From Lineus longissimus (Eukaryota > Nemertea > Pilidiophora > Heteronemertea > Lineidae): a stretch of 64,000 nt of DNA. The notes below the pieces were generated by a model. That model was not told the origin of the DNA. It made no database searches and saw only the letters and a list, made by a program, of their open reading frames with translations. The position numbers and the translations under genes are program-made. The DNA is taken from positions 8,861,431 through 8,925,430 of the forward strand of contig NC_088322.1 of NCBI RefSeq assembly GCF_910592395.1, read 5' to 3'. Numbering within the stretch: the stretch's first letter is position 1; every line of letters begins with the position of its first letter. This document shows, piece after piece, positions 1 to 11,426 of the stretch.

Positions 1-1029
1 TGCTACTTGTACAATGTACTCAACCCAGAATTGTTTGTGTACCATTGATTTTGTGTTTATCACATTTACAGAAAATTACAAAAATATATTGCCGCAAAAA
101 AGAAAATCTAAATCCCGATTACTGCTTTACTTTTGAAGTAAATGTTTCAACTTGAACTTTTACAGGGTTGTCTAAATTTGAAAAAGTGGTATGCTAAAGC
201 TGCCTTTTCACAAAACCGTGAAATAAAATGGTAACAAATATTTCTCGGGTTACTGTATGTTCGTGACGGCTTTTTATGATTATATATGTGATTTCACATG
301 GTACTGCCGCGGCCAAAATAGCATTCATTTGTTAACTTTTAACTAGAATTCACCAAAAAATTGTCGAGGTGAGTGAGTGTTTGTGTATGGATCCACAATT
401 TCAGTGTCGTGTTTTGGATCTTTTCAAATTTCTAAAACTTTGACAGAGCTCACAAAAAATCATGATTTGACAAATTGACATCAATGACTGCAGGTTAACT
501 GAGTAATAACTATCTGCCTCTCTTGCAAAGATGAACTCAGCGCCTGTAAAAATATGACTTGTTACTATGTAACAATATGTAACTATTTATTTCGTTTTAA
601 AATCGAATATTGAATAGTAGAATTTTTAACAATTACCGGTACTAGTAATTATAAAATTGCAGGTGGTGTGGGGTAGTTACATCACGCCACCTTTCTACAA
701 TTTAACATACATGTACATGTAACCTTGAGGTTATGTGACATATTTGATCGACACATACGAAATTGAATGTGACTCATTCTTATGAACTGTCTTAAATACA
801 TGTATGACAATTTTTGGGAGCATTAATATGAATCAACTAGTTGTACAGAAATCAGTGGTATATATATTATTGAGGGTGTATTTTTCAGTACTATGTTGTT
901 ATGTGACTGGGAGATTTTCAGATGACCTAAATGAGGATAGCTGGCATAAGTACTAGACCAGCACCATCCAATAGGGAGCATCTAAGTATTTAGTATGGAT
1001 ATCTGGTCTTGTAAATGTATTTAATGGGC

Positions 1030-1090
1030 CCGGCCGTGGTGGTGTAGTGGTTGGCCCTTTCGCCACTGTCAACCTGAGATTCTAGGCATG
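1030..1090 (+). repeat. tRNA-like SINE fragment
   Basis: The segment reads like a degenerate tRNA head. An A-box-like GGTGTAGTGGTTGGC is followed about 30 bases later by a decayed B-box-like GAGATTCTAGG. Many marine invertebrate SINEs start this way. No poly-A or tail repeat delimits the 3' end, so only the head is called. Confidence 0.4.
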
Positions 1091-1960
1091 TCTCTTTGCC
1101 TTACTCACCGAGGTGTAAAAATGGTTACCGGTAGGAAAAGCTCAAGTTGTAGCGATGATTGAGCAGCTCATCCAAGTTCTACTGAAAAGCTTTTAGGATA
1201 GACTAGGGTTATGGTATAAAGTTGTTGAAAAGTATTACATGTATCTAGGATATAGCCTTTGTTGTTGTTGATATAAGACTATGAACCCTAAACTTTACTG
1301 TTGTATCATTGTGCTGTGGAACCCTTTACACCACAGGAATTATATTAGTGACAACTATCCTCCCCTTAAAGATGTCTATTTTGTGACTCGCAAATAGACT
1401 TTTCTACTTTACATATAATCTCACTTTTTTATGACGTGGGATGTAAAATATCATGTTGTGATGTGATGCGAATGTGATCTTGTGGTATTTCATAATTGGG
1501 TATTGCTAGACTAGTACTTAATTTAATGTTATTTCTACTTTTACCTTGGTTTCGTCAGAGCTGGTTGTGCAATATTTTTATCCATAGACGATTCTCTTGT
1601 TACTCGGACTGTTTATAACTTGATAATTCGTTATAATGTATATCATACTCCTTGTTGAATCTTCAAATTTCGACAGATTTCTGATGTGTAGAAAGTATTT
1701 TTCAAAATTTTATTCTTATTGCCGGAGAAAGTTATCTACTATACTTTTGTTCACTATCTCCTGTTCACATACAATCATTTTATAAATTGACAATTATTTA
1801 TAATGATTAGGTCACTGGCATATACTAGTTCCTTATTAGCATTACATGTACGTGATCATTATGTATATTTGAAGAAATATATATAGGCATATATTGTATT
1901 TTAATATAATATTATCAAAATTTTCTGATATTGAAGAAGACCAAACTGTTATTTGTGTAC

Positions 1961-2067
1961 TATGTACTTCAAAATCCTTTCTGAGAGGTCAGCAACCAGG
2001 CCTGTTACTTGCGAGCAAGTTTCAGGTATGGTCATTGACCTCTGAAAAAGGATTTCCATAGTACATA
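1961..2067. repeat. hairpin MITE-like element
   Basis: Two inverted arms of about 31 bases face each other across a ~45-bp loop. The left arm has TATGTACT and AAATCCTTT followed by GAGAGGTCA; the right arm is the near-exact reverse complement, ending ATAGTACATA. The size and structure suit a small non-autonomous DNA transposon, but I could not define a target site duplication. Confidence 0.5.
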
Positions 2068-3795
2068 TAATATACTTAGAAATTTAGAAAATGGGTATTT
2101 TGCATTTAAGTCTTCTTGATAAATAAGAGGTTACATGTATCATCAGTAACTAAAGTTGGCTAAAAGATCTTGGAATTCAAATTTGGTTAAAATTACCGTG
2201 ACATTTTTGCGACGTTTTTTTTGTGATTTTCAGAAATGCAGTGTCAATATCAAAGCTGCTGTTTGATTACAATTTTAACTCAAATGCATTGTGATCTAGT
2301 TCATTCAGCAGCAAACATGGTATTTTGTCTTCCGCTAGTATAAAACAAGCATTTTCGCCAACAATTAGGGCAGCAAAAATTTCACGGTTAATCTAACCTA
2401 AAATCTCTTCTCATAGTTTAACCTAGCAATTTAAAGAGTGCAATATTTTTGAATGTGTAATGTATGTATATACTGGATTTAAAGTTCATGGGTGTACATG
2501 TATGACAGACCAGAATATTTTGGCTGAGTATTGTACATTACTGTTATTATCTCTATCTGTTTCAACCTACATGTATCCTTACAATTTGAATTGTGGTGTG
2601 GTCTGTCTGAGTGCCGGTATGTTTCTAATCTTAACCACACCAGCGAATTACAACTCCCTTTTTTTGATACGTGAATGTGTCAGGTGCACAAATTGGGCAT
2701 TGTGTGGGAAATCTGTCAAGTTTACTAACATGAGGTGTTTGGCGCAAATTTAAAACGAAGTGTCCCCATCTGGTGAACGTGACAAGAGACATCATGTGTA
2801 CATATGAAAATTAGGCGAATAAAGGGGGTTGGGTCAAAGTGTGCGATCTATCCCCCCTTACGGGAAAAGAATACATTGTATTTGAATTTGACCAAGAAAA
2901 TCCTTAGTACTGAAAGATAGCTTTAAGAAACTACTATGGAAGTAATCACATGAGTCAGTCTAGACTTTTTGTAGCTTTTTCAGCTACGAAGCTGCTTTAA
3001 GCGTCCCTTGAAGTTGCTTGTTTCTGGAAATTGTGCCCACAGTCTCCTATCAAAGACCCCGTCAATGACGAATTATTTTTATTCGTAGGCAATTTTGCTT
3101 CTTTTGAAGTTCTGGTAGACAACAGGGGTAACGGTGTATTATGTAATCACCCGCCACCCCTTCCATTTCCCAGATTCACTGCAAATAAAACAAAAACCAA
3201 AATTAGTTATGCATGAGCGATATTGGGTTCGAATAATAGGATTTTGGTTTTTGATGGGACACCGTGGTAGGCCTCCCCCCCCCCCCCCCCCCGCAGGCAA
3301 AGAAACTATCTGGAAATCATCATGTGGCCATGCTTATGTCTGTCCATGCCTTTCTAATGAACTGTATGTATGTAGACTGTATCAATAATAGTCTTTATTT
3401 CTTTTTGCATGTTTTTGTTGGCATAGTTAAATTATTTTGTTACATTTTGACATCTGATAGGCCTATCGGCTAGCATAACTGCCAGGGTGTGTTCATTTTA
3501 ATAAAATGAATGATAATATAGATATTCTTTGATGTTCATTCTTTTTAGAATAAAAAGTCGGTAACACGGTCACATTGAATGATATCACACTGAACATTTT
3601 TGCACTTCATAGCTGCATGTAGATACTACCGGTATATAGGCCTAGCTATAAATGGTTGTAATTTCAACGTTTGAAGATTGCCAGATTATCAAGGTGAAGA
3701 AAATAAAAAAGTGCATTAGAAATTACCATGCCGGAATATATATATATACTAAAACTGTAGGTACTTACCCGAATCCCACTTGAATAAATGCTCAA

Positions 3796-4005
3796 TCCGT
3801 CCTCGCAATTTTTTTTCCAACAAGAAATAGATTTCCTTACCTCGTCTAGCCTGTTAACCGCGTAATTTTACATACATTGGACGCCATATAACGTCTTACG
3901 CAATGCACGGTCTTTAGGCCAGGACGTCATATGGCGTCTTGCGCAGTTAACAGGCTTCCGTCCTCGCAATTTTTTTCCAACCAGAAATAGATTTCCTTAT
4001 CTCGT
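3796..4005. repeat. MITE between ~49-bp direct repeats
   Basis: The block TCCGTCCTCGCAATTTTTTT...CTCGT occurs at 3796-3845 and again at 3957-4005 with about four differences. Between the copies lies a 109-bp element, 3848-3956, with exact 11-bp terminal inverted repeats (AGCCTGTTAAC and GTTAACAGGCT) and further internal symmetry (GACGYCATAT). A ~49-bp direct repeat is too long for an ordinary target site duplication, so a local duplication around the insertion is possible. Confidence 0.6.
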
Positions 4006-4666
4006 ATAGAGTACTTTCCTCCCATGCACTGACTATTGTTCCCTTCGTTTTTCGTAAACGTTTTTTCATAACACAGGCCTCCATGGCCTCGTTGTCGGCG
4101 GGAAAAACCACTGTAGCATCTAACTCGGAAGAAAATTTCAGCAATTATGATCACTTCTAGACCTTGACCTACATACCTGAGGCGCTGCAGGTGCAGACGT
4201 CTAGACGTGCCAGGTATGACACTTGATTGACAGGCGTCAATTTGTGACACAGCGGTTTTTTATGATTACAGGACGCATCCAAAATCACAGTATATACATG
4301 TATATGTTTCAGTGACTATCCATTTTTTTAGACAAGTGCCGATAATAAATTTTGATTAAAAGACCCTGTACCACATAAATAACAATTTACAAAAATATTG
4401 AAATAACCTCAAAATATCGGCCAGCATCTGTTCGATTCTTTAAGCAGACTTTGCTAAGAACGTCATATTGTCAAATTCTTCATCACATGATGAGGCAAAT
4501 CTGATCACGTGATGAACAATTTCTTCGAAGAAAGCCGCAACTATATCATCTTGACCACCAAGGTTTTTGCATATTAAATCAAGATACCCCAGCTGCGTAG
4601 AAAATTGAGTTTAAAACCATAGGCACAGGAAGCAACTTGATTTATTCAGCAAGAAACGTGATTTGT

Positions 4667-7600
4667 TTAGCATGAAACATTTGTAGCCCAGTCACAATTC
4701 ATAATGACACCGTTGAACAGCGTTCCAGGCGGACACGAAGTGACGTAATCGCGCCCATTCGCGCATTGGTGGAAGATTGAACAGTCCTTCGGGTCGGCGT
4801 AGAGGCCATCAGTTTTTCCAGCACAGGAGAACATTGTACCTGAAACTAGAAGGTCACATCCCACTTCAAATGAGAGGTTTTGCATTTGCAAGCTGTATTA
4901 CCACACCTGATGCAAATTTGAAATTGTATTTTGCTGGAACGCGCACTTTATAAATGTGAAAATGTTTATCAGTTCAGTTCAGTTGTGAATCGATGTTGGC
5001 GTTTAGATGACTGTTCCCCTCTCATACTTGAATTCGGGGTAGGAGGAGTCTTACAACTTGGTAGTGAGATTGACTGTGCCAGGGATACCCCTGCTTGCAA
5101 TATTATGCGTCGTCAAATGCAATCATCACTTTAATGCTATTCTTTGATAATGATTTTCGCCGCGAGGTCGTTTCGGACACGGCTTGTGGTGCGCAACCTC
5201 TGTTTACTCTACTCTGCAGTTCTAAAGGCCACTTCAATAAATTCACAGAAGACTTTTAACAGTATCACAACAGAAATATCAGATCGGCAAACATACCTGG
5301 TGTTTGTGTGGTCGCCGTTGTTGTTGTCGTTGGCGCCTTGGTTGTTGTTGTTGTTGGCGCTTTGGTTGTTGTCGTTGGCGCTTTGGTTGTTGTCGTTGGC
5401 GCTTTGGTTGTTGTTGTTGGCGCTTTGGTTGTTGTGGTACTCGGCGGAGACGTATTTGGGCGTGGTGGTTTTGAAGTGATCAGGGTTTGCACATTAACGG
5501 TGGAGGTGCCAAGAGTTGGCAGGACACTGAAAAAAATGAATACAATATGTATGGTTTTATCACTTTAACGGGACAAATTAGTTGGGTCTGGAGGATAATT
5601 CCCTGCGGCTTTCCACCGTGGATGCGCTTCCATATATATTATGTACATGGCTAGTATCACACATTAATGCTAATCTCATAAGTATTTTCGCCAGTTTTGG
5701 ACATGCGTGGCTTGCATTTACTACATCACGTCCTAGTACATTGTTTAGTGGAGTGGATTCGTCATTTTTTCGCATTTCCTAACATGCTGATTGCTTTTTT
5801 CCCCAATCCCTTAAGATGTACATGGTTGACATAGATTAGGTTGGCTTTATACCTACCCGCCGTTCAGGGCTCGATTTAGTGCGGTAATGAGAGGATATCT
5901 CCCTTGACCACAAAACGACCCAGTAAAGTCATCCAGGGCCAGCGACCATATCATCATGCCTCCCAGACCTTGCGACTGCATGTAGTTGACCTGGAGGAAA
6001 ACATTTCAGAAAGTTATGTTTCGGTTCGCATAAAGATATCGGCACCCTGGAAATACACTCCCTTGCTTGCCGTGAATAAGCACGGTGGCTAATGGTATCA
6101 GTTTGCCTAAGAACAATACGTGCTTACCTGGAGAGGAAATGACGACACAAAAGAAACATACAACAGATTAGTTCATTTTGAGGGGCGAAGGCTTGCATTT
6201 ATTATTTTCATCCGATTGTACCCATCCAACATGGTAATGGGAGGGCCTTGATTCTATTGTGTTACAAAGGTATGGAACCAAAACCTTTACCCACCGTGAT
6301 AAGACATGCCTTCAAACAGCGAGGTAGCTTGTCCTGGGATGGTAGAAAGTTATTGAGGGCATTGTTTTCTTTGTGTCTCGTATTGAGCCAATGTATCAAC
6401 CGTAGGCATTGCATTGGACCTTATTTCACCACTAGTACATGTAGGCTAGGACTATTTTTCCTGAGGGCGAAATTTACATTTACACCTGTATATGGGCTAT
6501 ACTTGTTATCCATATTTGCAGCATCGTCGTATCCTTCTATACTTTGTTATCCACGCTGGCTATATCGTAGTACCAAGCTATACCCACTTGTTTTCCATGC
6601 CTGCCATGTCGTCGTACGCGGCTATACATACCTTTGTGATCTATTCTATCTATATCGTCGTACCCGACTAATAAACTTACCTTGTTATCCATAATGTCTA
6701 ATACCGACATACCCGGCTATACTGACTTCGTTATTCATGCTTGGTATATCGTCGTACCAATCTATGCCGGCCTACCTTGCTATCCATGGTGTCAATATCG
6801 TCGTACCCGGCTATACCCACCTTGTTATGCATGCTGTCTATATCGTCGTACCCAACCCACTGGTTACCCTGGATCGCGTAGGGAGCCTGGTGCTCGCTGT
6901 TGTAAAGTCTCGTCCCTCCGTTTTTCAACATATCGCACACCTATAACGGAGACAAAGATTTGAAACACTTTGTACCTCCTTGTATCTCATCATTTTTATA
7001 ACCCTGTGTAAAAAAGCGATACAGCTCTTCTGTTAACCGAATCGTTTTATCTTTAATGCAAATAACCTGCAGTGAACCTAAATCGTGAAATAAACAAGTG
7101 TACTCGTATAGATGTTAAGACTTGTACTACAGTATTCAGCTATGTCAGTGGCAAAATGAAAAATCATGAAAAAAAAACTTTTTCTTACATATATTTGCGA
7201 ATAACAAAAAAGTGGATTAATTCTACATGAAAAACATCCTCTAACATTATCCTCGGCGTCTCACCTCATAATAAGCCAGAAATCCCCCCTCTCCCGTGTA
7301 CCGGCCACTGCTGCCTGGGCCGCTCGCAAGAGCTCCCATTCCAGTGGTGGGAGTGTTCGACTGCATGGTGAAGGTCCGTCCATATGTGGGTGCGCCAAGG
7401 ATGAGCTTAGTGGCCGATTCTCCTGCTCCTTCGACCTGGGACTTCCAGTACTGAACTGCCCAATCCTGCAAAGGGTTCATATTCAACTTATATTGGGAAA
7501 CATAATTTAGCCCCTGAAGCATTAATTAGTCATGACCTATCGACTGAGCAGGTACACGCAGAGTTCATCAATGTGAAAACGTTCGTCAGTTCATTTGACT

Positions 7601-10595
7601 CGAAGATGTCATGGAGGACTGCCAATTCACTCTCAAAGTTGAAGTCGGAGTGCGAGTCGTAAATGATGTGCAACCTCTGTAAAGGCCTCCATATACTATT
7701 GTGCGTTAATTGGAGCAATTTACGGACCACTCCTCCCCTTCTCCGGGCGCAAATCGTTCCAATTTACGCGCAGGTGCGTAGAAACCAAGTGTACCCGTTT
7801 TTAAGTGTATTCGATCATTTTTCGGGGAACGCTGAAAGGTAGATTGACACGTTTTCTGATTCTACTCCTATTGAGAAGTCATTGTATCTCTTGCCGTCCA
7901 TTGTATGGCAACAAGGAAATATGGGGGACAACTACAGGTGTTACAAGTTCGTGAAAGGGTTACTTTATGGGATACGAATGAACTGCCCCGCAGAGTCTTT
8001 TATTTGAAAGACTCTTTTAATACCTACCACATTCAAAGTCTGGTCATCACCGGTTTCACCACTCCTCCCATACAGTGGCGAATGATGTCCCGTGGTCTTC
8101 TCCCAGGCTCCGCGCAAGTCGTACGTCATCAAATTGATGAAATCGAAATATCTAGAAAATATGGTGTTTGTTTGAAAAGATTTACGGAAGTTATGTCGCA
8201 GAAGAGGGCAAGAGCAGGTAACGGCGGATACACTTGTCTGTATGATGTTGTTACGAGTGAGCGACTATAACAACAAATGACCTATTTTTATGGTGACAAC
8301 TTAACAAGATTTATTAGCAGCAAGGTACCATTTTCTAGGAATCATCAGTCCCCACAGTTAATTGAAAGTTAAGTTTAAGAAGTTTTTTGATGGTTGATGA
8401 CTGCTCTTGTTCGATTCGGGTGCTTTGAATTAATACTTACTTGGCAAGTTGAGGGATATCATAAGCTTTCTCGCTTGTCTCCTTCCCCACTCCCACTGCT
8501 GCCGTAAGTAGAAGGCGGGGTCTTCCCGTCCTGATCGCATCTGCCTCAAAAGCAACACGGAGTTCCTGAAACAGTATCGTGCGATCAATGGTCATTGCTG
8601 CCTTTGGCCATGCACATTTGTTAGGATGAACAATATTTTTTCCAGAAGGTTAAGAATTGTGAACAATATCATGAAAGGACCACTACGTCACCAGATAGCT
8701 AGCGGACAATCAGCATAATATCTGATGTAATACCATTGTGACACAACTGACGATATTTTTTGGGTAAACTGCAAGCAATTTCGATGCTTTCTGAGGTAGT
8801 GTCAGAGGGCTACGTGATTCGATACAGACATTTTTATGGCTTTTTATAAGCAAATCGCATTTTAATGTGAAACAGAATTTTTCAAAAAATCTCCTTGCAT
8901 TGGAGGCTAAATTTAAACATGTTGGTCACACTCCCACGCTTCCCAAAGTCAGTACGTAGGCCGGAGTAACATAATATTCACGTTGTCACTTGTCATGTTT
9001 TACTTGTCACGACTAAGGCTTGAAAACACGACTTGAAGGTGAAAAGCGACATCGTAAATCGTATGTAGCCGGCTCTTTTGAAATGACTTGTTCGTTCTTC
9101 ATGTCACTCATTACAAGTGAACTGTGACGCCGCATTACATGTGAAAACGTGAACTCTATCTAATCGCGACATTAGAAGTTTATTTGATTCAGACGTACTT
9201 TGGCTAAATCAGCGAAGTTCTGCTTATCCTCTGGAGGGCTGTTACCCCTGACTCCCGGGTACTCCCAGTCCAGATCAAGGCCATCGAACCCGGTATCTTT
9301 GAGATAGGCAATGCTGGTGTCAATGAAGTTCTTCCTCAAGGCTTTTGTTGCCACCATTTCCGTAAAGCCAGCGCTGGAGTGGGTCCATCCGCCAACTGCC
9401 AGGAGGGTCTTCAGGCTAGGGTTGATTTTCTTCAGGTCGTTGAACCGACTGTACCTAAGTTACATGTATAGCTCAATGATATTTCTGCTGACGTTCGTCA
9501 CCTTTGATAATAAATAACTAGATTTAAGTCAGTGATGTGTGCGAAGTCTTCCGATGACGTTTCCTTGTGCGACCTCACGAAGCCGACATTACTAAATTAC
9601 ATGCAGTATCATTAATAAGATGGACGGATCTAAGAAAGAGGAGGGGTTCAGCATGGGATGACTGACGTTGATTGTGTGGAGGGTAATGTCAATGTACATG
9701 TATGTAGGGAAGAGTCTATGAAGCATGAAGCAATAGTGGCTGCCTTGATAAAAGCCTTCATTGCCTCTACAGATTAGAGGGACTCAACTGGTAGCTGTAT
9801 AAGACACTGGTTAAATGAGCATGCAACTTACATTCCCTTCGACCAGTCCGTATCCTTGTCATTCCATTCGTACGGGGTAAGGACACCATTAGCGATCTTG
9901 GCGAAGGCGTAGATGGCGTGAGTACAGAGGGATGGATCGACAGCCTCGGGGAGGAACTTTCCCGCCCCATTGCGGTACTGGGCCCAGTTCGTGTAGTAGC
10001 AGACCATCTTGTATTGGCCCGCTGTTTTTTGGAACAAAACATTGTAAGACAGATGTATGGAACGACTACATGTAGGCCTATATTGCTTGAAGAATTACCC
10101 TGTAATGGAAGTTCCAATTGCGATACTCTGCGGAAGAACAGCTGCTGAACATCACTGATGTGGAAATGAAGTCGTCCAACTCAATTATCCGTGTTCAAAT
10201 GCTTGAAGTGGCTGATTTTGTAACTGTCTCGTTCTTGGTGAAATATTGTCCGATTCTCACAAGGAAAGTATTTTTTTGTCTTTTAAAGATTCAGATGAAA
10301 TATTTTCATATTTATATTTTTGTTCAACTACTGCATTTACTGTTTTAAATCAAAGGAAATGGGAGTACCAGTGTCTTGGATATGTGTCTCGTAGGGGTTT
10401 GTGGTCACGGTGATTTACTTAGGCCAAGTATTCCTCTCTGTTCGTCATTAATATATGCTGTTGAGTTTGCTCACAACTCGACGTTCACACAGGACAATGA
10501 CTGGTAATGAATATTATGGCATACAGTCAAGATTTCAACATACCTGCTATACATATTGTAGAAGCAATAACAAACAAGACTACAGATCCCTTCAT
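4667..10595 (-). CDS. secreted GH18 chitinase with CBM14 tail (gene 1)
   Basis: Family role: extracellular endo-hydrolysis of chitin. Coding exons in transcript order are 10595-10544, 10021-9832, 9454-9199, 8565-8441, 8151-8028, 7465-7265, 6940-6821, 5990-5857, 5526-5297 and 4839-4667. All junctions are GT-AG and frame is kept throughout, giving 534 aa. Residues 1-17 ([17 protein letters not shown]) form a signal peptide. The GH18 barrel runs to about residue 400, with the motif [10 protein letters not shown] at 138-147 and its catalytic Glu at 145, so it is predicted active. A Thr-rich linker with KAPTTTT repeats follows. The C-terminal 55 residues form a six-cysteine peritrophin-A (CBM14) domain. 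The start is the only ATG that supplies a signal peptide in frame with exon 2. An AATAAA (minus strand) lies at 4641-4646. Chitotriosidase/AMCase-like enzymes share this layout; the substrate role (gut, cuticle or defence) is inference. Confidence 0.93.
5320..5460 (-). repeat. coding microsatellite of the chitinase 1 linker
   Basis: On the plus strand this is a run of TTG/GTT/GGC triplets; on the minus strand it encodes repeated KAPTTTT units. The repeat lies inside exon 9 of chitinase gene 1. Such Thr/Pro linkers are usually O-glycosylated and separate the catalytic domain from the chitin-binding domain. The open frames on the opposite strand here (Leu/Val-rich) are shadows of the repeat. 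Confidence 0.8.
6505..6830 (-). repeat. minisatellite copying the exon 7 end and its splice donor
   Basis: About seven imperfect units of 42-51 bp lie in chitinase 1 intron 7, directly downstream of exon 7. Each matches the last ~33 bases of exon 7 (coding for GYDDID.M..K) plus its donor. The authentic donor is AAG|GTGGGT at 6821/6820. The next copy carries AAG|GTAGGC at 6776/6775, and a more distal one carries AAG|GTAAGT at 6681/6680. Use of the 6776 donor would add exactly 45 nt in frame. Confidence 0.8.
8970..9165. repeat. dispersed repeat (CACTTGTCAC family), intron copy
   Basis: This copy lies in chitinase 1 intron 3. It shares with other copies in the window the motifs TTGTCACTTGTCA, ACTTGTCACGA, GGCTTGAAAACACGAC, TGTAGCCGGCTC and GACTTGTTCGTTCT. 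Related copies are at 12746-12993, 13310-13545, 16110-16200, 17500-17690, 17780-18000 and 51115-51310. No coding capacity is visible, so it is probably a non-autonomous DNA transposon. Confidence 0.55.
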
Positions 10596-11426
10596 CTCGG
10601 TATAGAAATATAAAGTGGAGCTGGTTCAGGCAATCAAAGTTGGGGATAGGTTTATCAAAATTTATCAAGATCGTTGCCACATCAGAACACATCAAGCACA
10701 TGTTCATTTACGCATGGTTAAGTTCCCAGGGTATTTTAGTCAGATTTGGAAATCGAAGGATTTCGATTGCTAAGCCACAGCGAAAAGGTTTGTAGTGCAC
10801 CGGCTGCTTGTTTTTTTGTTTGAAAAACAAATATTTATGCGTTTCGCAGCTACCTCCGTGACATGGTTTACAGCATTTACAGTCAGTTAATCAACAATGC
10901 ATTGTCTACATTAGTGAACTTCTGTTTTGCAGACATCATCAAACTAAAGTTTGGTCGTTTGTCACATGTTTGAAAACGTGTTTTCTGAAGTTTGGCAAAA
11001 CCAGCCAATCTCAGATCAGAAGAGCTGGTGATCATGTGATTCACTACCTAGACCAAATGGCCAATCACTTCCTATAGGCACTGTAACTGACGTCCAACCA
11101 AAACCTCTGTGTTTCGTGATTTCTGCAATGTTTGAGATGTTTGCGATGTTTGGCGAAGTTTGCTAGTGTAGACCAGCCTTAAGGAAGAGCGTCAAACAAG
11201 TTTATTGGCATTATGTCAGTCTTTAATCAAAGAATATAAGCGCCGTGAACTCAAAAATGTGCAAAATATAGTATACATGTGCAAAATTTGTTCAGTAAAA
11301 TCGACCATTTCAAGTGAAAACTATACATAGTTAAGTAGCAATTATAGATATAGACTGGGTTGAAAGACATACAATGTGTAGGTTTTGACCTCGAGATCGC
11401 CCGGCGATATTCTGCCTGCCGCCCCT
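10596..11426. other. spacer upstream of chitinase 1 and downstream of the transporter
   Basis: This holds the 5' flank of chitinase 1 (transcribed leftward) and the 3' flank of the transporter. A minus-strand AATAAA at 11201-11206 is a plausible transporter poly(A) signal. A TTTATATTTC stretch near 10605-10615 is too close to the chitinase ATG to be a sure TATA box. The rest is occupied by an inverted-repeat element at 10903-11176. Confidence 0.5.
10903..11176. repeat. MITE with ~18-bp terminal inverted repeats
   Basis: The left end GTCTACATTAGTGAACTT pairs with the right end AAGTTTGCTAGTGTAGAC (15 of 18 positions complementary). The ~274-bp interior has inverted and repeated TTTG/GTTTGG motifs and no ORF. 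It lies between the transporter 3' end and the chitinase 1 promoter. Target site duplication was not resolved. Confidence 0.55.

Larger units (their letters stand above)
1..4666. other. non-coding flank with scattered small repeats
   Basis: I see no convincing exon in this stretch. Open frames such as 2460-2753 are short, have no recognisable domain and lie in AT-rich DNA. The region holds a tRNA-like SINE fragment near 1030-1090, a hairpin element at 1961-2067, a pure C run near 3272-3291, and an inverted-repeat element at 3848-3956 flanked by 49-bp direct repeats. Distant regulatory elements cannot be excluded. Confidence 0.6.

Noticed and set aside
5144-5568. Leu/Val-rich plus-strand open frames
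   Set aside because: They are the antisense of the Thr-rich linker exon of chitinase 1; the low-complexity repeat keeps several frames open.
6248-6963. Plus-strand open frames of 148, 93 and 69 codons
   Set aside because: They run through the minisatellite and exon 7 of chitinase 1 on the opposite strand; no domain and no start context.
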